A DNA stretch of 64,000 nucleotides from Ilyomonas sp963790435 (lineage in GTDB: Bacteria; Bacteroidota; Bacteroidia; Chitinophagales; Chitinophagaceae): the NCBI GenBank assembly GCA_963790435.1, contig CAWBOI010000001.1, positions 930,001-994,000 on the forward strand, read 5' to 3'. Under the pieces are notes generated by a model that did no database searches, was not told the origin of the DNA, and saw only the letters and a list, made by a program, of their open reading frames with translations. Made by a program: the position numbers and the translations under genes. This document shows positions 59,944 to 64,000 of this stretch, one piece after another; positions within the stretch are counted from its first letter, which is position 1, and every line of letters starts with the position of its first letter.

Positions 59944-62344
59944 TCATTCCGTTCTTAAACTCTTTACAGGATTGGCAAGCGATGCTCTGACCGCTTTATA
60001 ACCAACGGTAATCCACGCAATAACAACCGACAACACAACTGCAATTAGAAACGTCCAAACCTGGATGTGAATGCGATAAACAAAACGGTTTAACCAACTG
60101 CTGCTGATGTACCAGGCAAGCGGTGCTGCAATTACAAAAGCAACAATGATTAACAAGGTAAATTCTCTTGAAAAAATAAAAATGATATTGCCAATGCCTG
60201 CGCCCAATACTTTGCGGATGCCCACCTCTTTTGTTTTTTGCACGGCCATGAATGATACCAATCCATACAATCCCAAACAGGAAATAAAAATGGCAAGACC
60301 TGCAAATATTTTATAGAGTAATGACAATTGTTGTTCTTGTTTGTAAAACTCATTAATCGTGTCGTCGAAAAACTGAGCATTGTAAGCGTAATCGGGAAAG
60401 GTTTTGTTCCATAGGTTTTGAACTTGTTGCTGCATTTGGGGCAAATTGTTTGTTTGCAGTTTCATTGCAACAGTGAAATAATATTTTTGGTTGCTGCCAA
60501 TCAACATGGGCCGTACTTCATCCCGCAAGGAAGCCGCTTTAAAATCCTGTACCATGCCTACAATCGCGTTCCAGTTGCCGCTGCCCAAACGAATGGTTTT
60601 ACCAATTACATCTTCAGGCTTCTCGGGGCTTATTTTCTTTGCCAAAGTTTCATTCAGCAGCACTTCTTTCAGGGTATCGCTCGGCATAACATTCCTACCA
60701 GCCAACAAGCGCATACCATACGTTTTTAAATAATCTTCATCACCAAATTTTAAATACACCTGGTACCTTTCATCAGGTAAATGGTTGTAGGCAAAATTGG
60801 TTGACCAACTGTTTTCGGAAGAAGGTGGATCGCTGTTAAACGAAGCTGATTGCACGCCGGGCAAATGGAGTAATTGTTGTTTGAAAGAAGCCTGCTTCAA
60901 CAAGCTAAGACTATCGTTACTTCCCCACAAAACCAACACTCCGTTTTTATTAAAACCAAGATCTGCATTGTTGATAAAATTCATCTGGCTAACGGCAACA
61001 ATGGTGGCGATGATTAACACCTGTGATATAGCAAACTGCGTAATCACCAAACCTCTGCGAAGAGCAATGCCACCGCTTTGCCTGGTGCTTAATTTATTTC
61101 GAATTGCGGTAATGGGGTTGAAGCGAGACAGCACAAAAGCAGGATACAAACCCGCCAGCAGCGTAACAAAAAAAACAAGCAAACCCAAAGTTGTGATCGT
61201 TGGTAGTGTGAACACGCTTAAATTTTCTTCAATCGAAGCAATGTGTTTAACATAAGGCAAAGCAGCCTGAACCAATACTAAAGAGATGAACACTGCAATA
61301 CAAACTATCATTGCCGTTTCGCCCATCATCTGTAAAAACAAACTTCGCTGATCGCTGCCCAGCACTTTACGAATGCCCACTTCTTTACTTCGGTTTACCG
61401 CTTGCGCCGTAGATAAATTAATGAAGTTGATGCAAGCCATGATAATAATGACAAAACCAATAATGGACAATATCCACAACTTGGAGCGACTTACCGGCGG
61501 CACGCCAAACAAATTAAAGCGCGTATCGAAATGCATGTTACTTAAGCGGTTGTAAGAAGTTGGAGGCCGCATTGGTATTGTTTTTTGGATAGTGTGCGTT
61601 TCCAAATTGAAGCAACCTTTTATTCATGTCAGCTTCCGTCAAGCCTTTCGGCAGCAGCATAAAAATTTGATGACTGCTACTTACACTTCCCCAGTCTTCA
61701 TTGTAGTTATACAACTGCCCGTTCGCTTTCAGGGTAGAAAAAGAAATGAGCACAGAAAGCGGCAAATCAGTATTTCGAGGAACGTCCTGTAAGACGCCTG
61801 TTACTTTTAAGGTAATAACATTATCAATCTTTATTGTCTTACCAACTGCGGTTTGTCCTGTGCCAAAATATTTTTCAGCCGTGCTTTTGCTCAAAACAAC
61901 GCTGTTGGGTTGCTGTAACGAAGAAGCATTGCCTTCGAGCCACTGATAGCTGTTGAAAACAGTAAAGAACTGCGGCTCACAAAAAAAGATGCCGTTGCTT
62001 TCGATAAACTTTTTAGCACCTTCGGGTACAGTAACCTGGCTTCCGTTGATGTTGTTGAAGGCAGCAAACTGCACATCAGGCATGTCAGCGCGCAAGGCAT
62101 CCAATGCAGGATAGGCAATGCCTGCATTGTAGGTGGTGCCGGTTGAAAATTTATTTTGTGTAACAACATGATAAATGCGGTTGTAATTCGTTTGAAACCG
62201 CTCATAACTCAACTCATAATTTACAACCATAAACAGAATAAGACTTGCTGCAATGCCTACTGCAAGACCGCTGATGTTGATAACAGAAAATACTTTGTTG
62301 CGGCGCAGATTGCGCAAGGCGATTTTGAAGTAATTATTGAACAT
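59944..62344 (-). pseudogene. MacB/FtsX-type ABC permease, broken by one extra base
   Basis: Reading from 62344, the N-part (268 residues) has an N-terminal helix (LRRNKVFSVINISGLAVGIAASLILFMVV) and a MacB-like periplasmic core, and ends with a stop after FLQPLK. The C-part (to 59944) resumes in the next frame with NMHFDTRFNLFGVPPVSRSKLWIL, then three more helix groups and PVKSLRTE. At about 61541-61545 the minus strand reads CTTAAGTAAC; removing one A gives FLQPLSNMHFDTRF and a single protein of about 799 residues, normal for this family. It could be a real pseudogene, a base-calling error or (less likely) a frameshift site. No ATPase gene is adjacent. Substrate unknown. Confidence 0.85.
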
Positions 62345-62408
62345 TGTCTGAACTGGGATTTGTGTGATTAAACTGATTTGCCTTATTTTTTATTCACTAC
62401 TCACAACC

Positions 62409-64000
62409 TCATTCTGTTCGTAAGCTCTTGACCGGATTGGAAAGGGCGGCTTTGATGGCATGAAAACTTACGGTTGTAAATGTTATTACCAACATAACAA
62501 TACCGGTAATACCAAACACCCACCATTGAATGGAGATACGATATTGATAGCTTTGCAACCAGCTATGCATAGCCCACCATGCAATAGGAAAAGCTACCAG
62601 TAACGCAATGGCTGCAAGGCCTATAAAGTCTTTAGATAATACAGCCACAATATCACCAATGGAAGCGCCCAACACTTTGCGCACACCTATCTCTTTGGTC
62701 CGTTGTTGCGCCGCAAAAACCGATAATCCAAACAACCCTAAGCAAGCCAGTAGAATGGCAATAGTTGAAAACAAATTCATCATACTGCCAAGCCTTAACT
62801 TCCGCTTCATACAGCTTGTTGTAATCATCATCTAAAAACCGATAATCAAAGGGACGTTCAGGTACCAACTCTTTCCATTTTGTTGCTATAAAAGAGATCG
62901 TTTGCGGTAAGTTGCGACCGCTAACTTTTATCAGCAATTCTCTTCCGTTTTCTTCAGGAAACAAAACAATTGGCTTGATGGCATTGTGCAGCGATTCAAA
63001 GTGGAAGTCTCTAACCACACCTTTTACATAACCCGGCCGGGTAGCGTCCAAAAACATTTTTTTACCAATGGCTTCCTGCGGTGTCCAGCCCAGTTGCCTG
63101 GCAGCCGATTCATTCAAAATAAAATGAAAGAGCTTTTGTTTTTGTTCGTCTTTTACATCTTTCAAATCCTGTTCGGAAAGATTACCGCCAGCCATTAACT
63201 GCAACCCGGTAGCCCCGATAAAATCTTCATCAATAGGATTGGCAGTAACCGCGAGTTGCTCATTTTCGGGCATTTGTGCTGAGCGCATGTTATATCCGCC
63301 ACCACCTTCCACCGGTGAGCGGTAACAGGCTGAAACACTTACCACATCAGGGTTTTGCTTTAGCTGTTGCTTGATAAGCGGAATGCGGTTTTGCAATTGA
63401 TAGCCGGTGTTTACTACCAACACATGCTCACGGTCGTACCCTAATTTTTTATGCTGAATAAAATACAACTGCTGTTGAATGACAAACGTTGACACAATCA
63501 GAAACACAGAAATCACAAACTGAAAAACGATAAGAGATTTGCGTAGCCAATGCCCCGAACCGGTATTTTTAAATGCTCCTTTTAAAACTTTCACAGGTTG
63601 AAATTGCGATAAAACAAAAGCCGGATAACTACCTGCCAACAGGCTGATGAATGCAATAGCTACAACAAGCATGACAATAAAAGGGGCTGAAAACAAACCG
63701 CTTATTTGCAGTTGTTTATCAGTTAACAGATTGAAGGAAGGAAGCAGCAAAACCGCAGCCAGCAAGCTTGTGAAAACTGCGATGCAACATAAGCCTACAG
63801 CTTCGCTGATGAACTGCCAGAAGATTTGCTTTTTACCAGCGCCTATTACTTTTCGCACACCTACTTCCTTTGCCCGTTCAACCGAACGTGCGGTGCTTAA
63901 ATTGATATAAGTAAAACAAGCAATGATAAGAATGAGCAAGGCTACAGCCGCCAGAATATAAATGTAAGTAATGCTGTTGTTAGGCTCGAAGCCATTGTAC
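62409..64000 (-). pseudogene. Second MacB/FtsX-type ABC permease, frameshifted and cut by the window edge
   Basis: The gene continues past 64000; the visible frame reads YNGFEPNNSITYIYILAALALLILIIACFTYINLSTARSVERAKEVGVRKVIGA... and keeps the family order. After DYNKLYEAEV (about 62805) the frame changes: KAWQYDEF in one, RLGSMMNLFSTIAILLACLGLFGL in the other. The minus strand reads GTTAAGGCTT where GTTAGGCTT would keep one frame, again one extra A in a TTAAG context. The C-end is PVKSLRTE, as in its neighbour, so the two genes are tandem paralogues. Confidence 0.82.

Noticed and set aside
61538..61605. Programmed +1 frameshift in the first permease
   Set aside because: CTTAAGT is only partly like known +1 sites, and the paralogue breaks at a different protein position; a sequence error or decay is simpler.
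1..64000. tRNA, rRNA or CRISPR elements
   Set aside because: No cloverleaf-like, rRNA-like or regularly spaced direct repeats were noticed on reading; a dedicated covariance search was not possible.

Overview
The window looks like chromosome from a Bacteroidota member, most likely family Chitinophagaceae. The support is: promoters of the TTG-N19/20-TAnnTTTG type; no Shine-Dalgarno-like sequence in front of most genes; several TTG starts; a TonB receptor and a von Willebrand protein that both carry an N-terminal carboxypeptidase-regulatory-like domain; a DUF6089 barrel; a GH18 chitinase; and bacillithiol-type proteins (YtxJ, YfiT/BstA). I see no rRNA, tRNA, CRISPR array, transposase or integrated phage.

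Layout. 1-3.5 kb: a small lipoprotein, YtxJ, a soluble PAS histidine kinase and an HI0933-type flavoprotein. 3.6-16.5 kb (minus strand): the S10-spc ribosomal protein operon from rpsJ to secY, with a promoter before rpsJ and a terminator after secY, then map. The usual infA-rpmJ-rpsM-rpsK-rpsD-rpoA-rplQ continuation is absent. rplD (L4) reads as frameshifted by one base. 16.7-24.8 kb: an NlpC/P60 lipoprotein, a membrane protein, a PhoR/PhoB-like two-component pair, a large secreted protein with a His/Cys dyad paired with a GH18 chitinase, and MiaE. 24.9-36.3 kb: DUF3347, PurK, L,D-transpeptidase, an ECF sigma/anti-sigma pair, fasciclin, aspartate kinase, a CAP protein, an orphan ABC ATPase, BstA, Nudix, a desaturase and MurB. 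36.4-47.4 kb: YchF, a stand-alone CheR-CheB pair, an Omp85-like protein, NAD kinase, DUF6089, an NtrC-type regulator, HisC, and a sugar dehydrogenase with its cytochrome c. 47.5-64 kb: an ERF single-strand annealing protein, a lipoprotein, an aminotransferase, Rrf2, a TonB receptor, XerD, the vWA protein, a Mut7-C protein, DinB, PPK2, and two MacB/FtsX-type permeases, each broken by one extra base. The second permease runs off the right edge.

The strongest unexplained signal is at DNA level. A non-palindromic 11-mer, TTTGTTTTTGC or its complement GCAAAAACAAA, occurs at least 25 times in 64 kb, where well under one copy is expected from base composition. It sits in spacers, after terminator hairpins and inside genes in several reading frames, and is often followed by a second T-run. 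Several other spacer repeat families also occur (AGCT-rich, GTACGATG-type, CCTGCCTGCC near-palindromes, and a GCGAGGAACGAAGCAATC inverted pair).

Coordinates and translations come directly from the sequence. Gene names rest on recognised family motifs; no database search was run.
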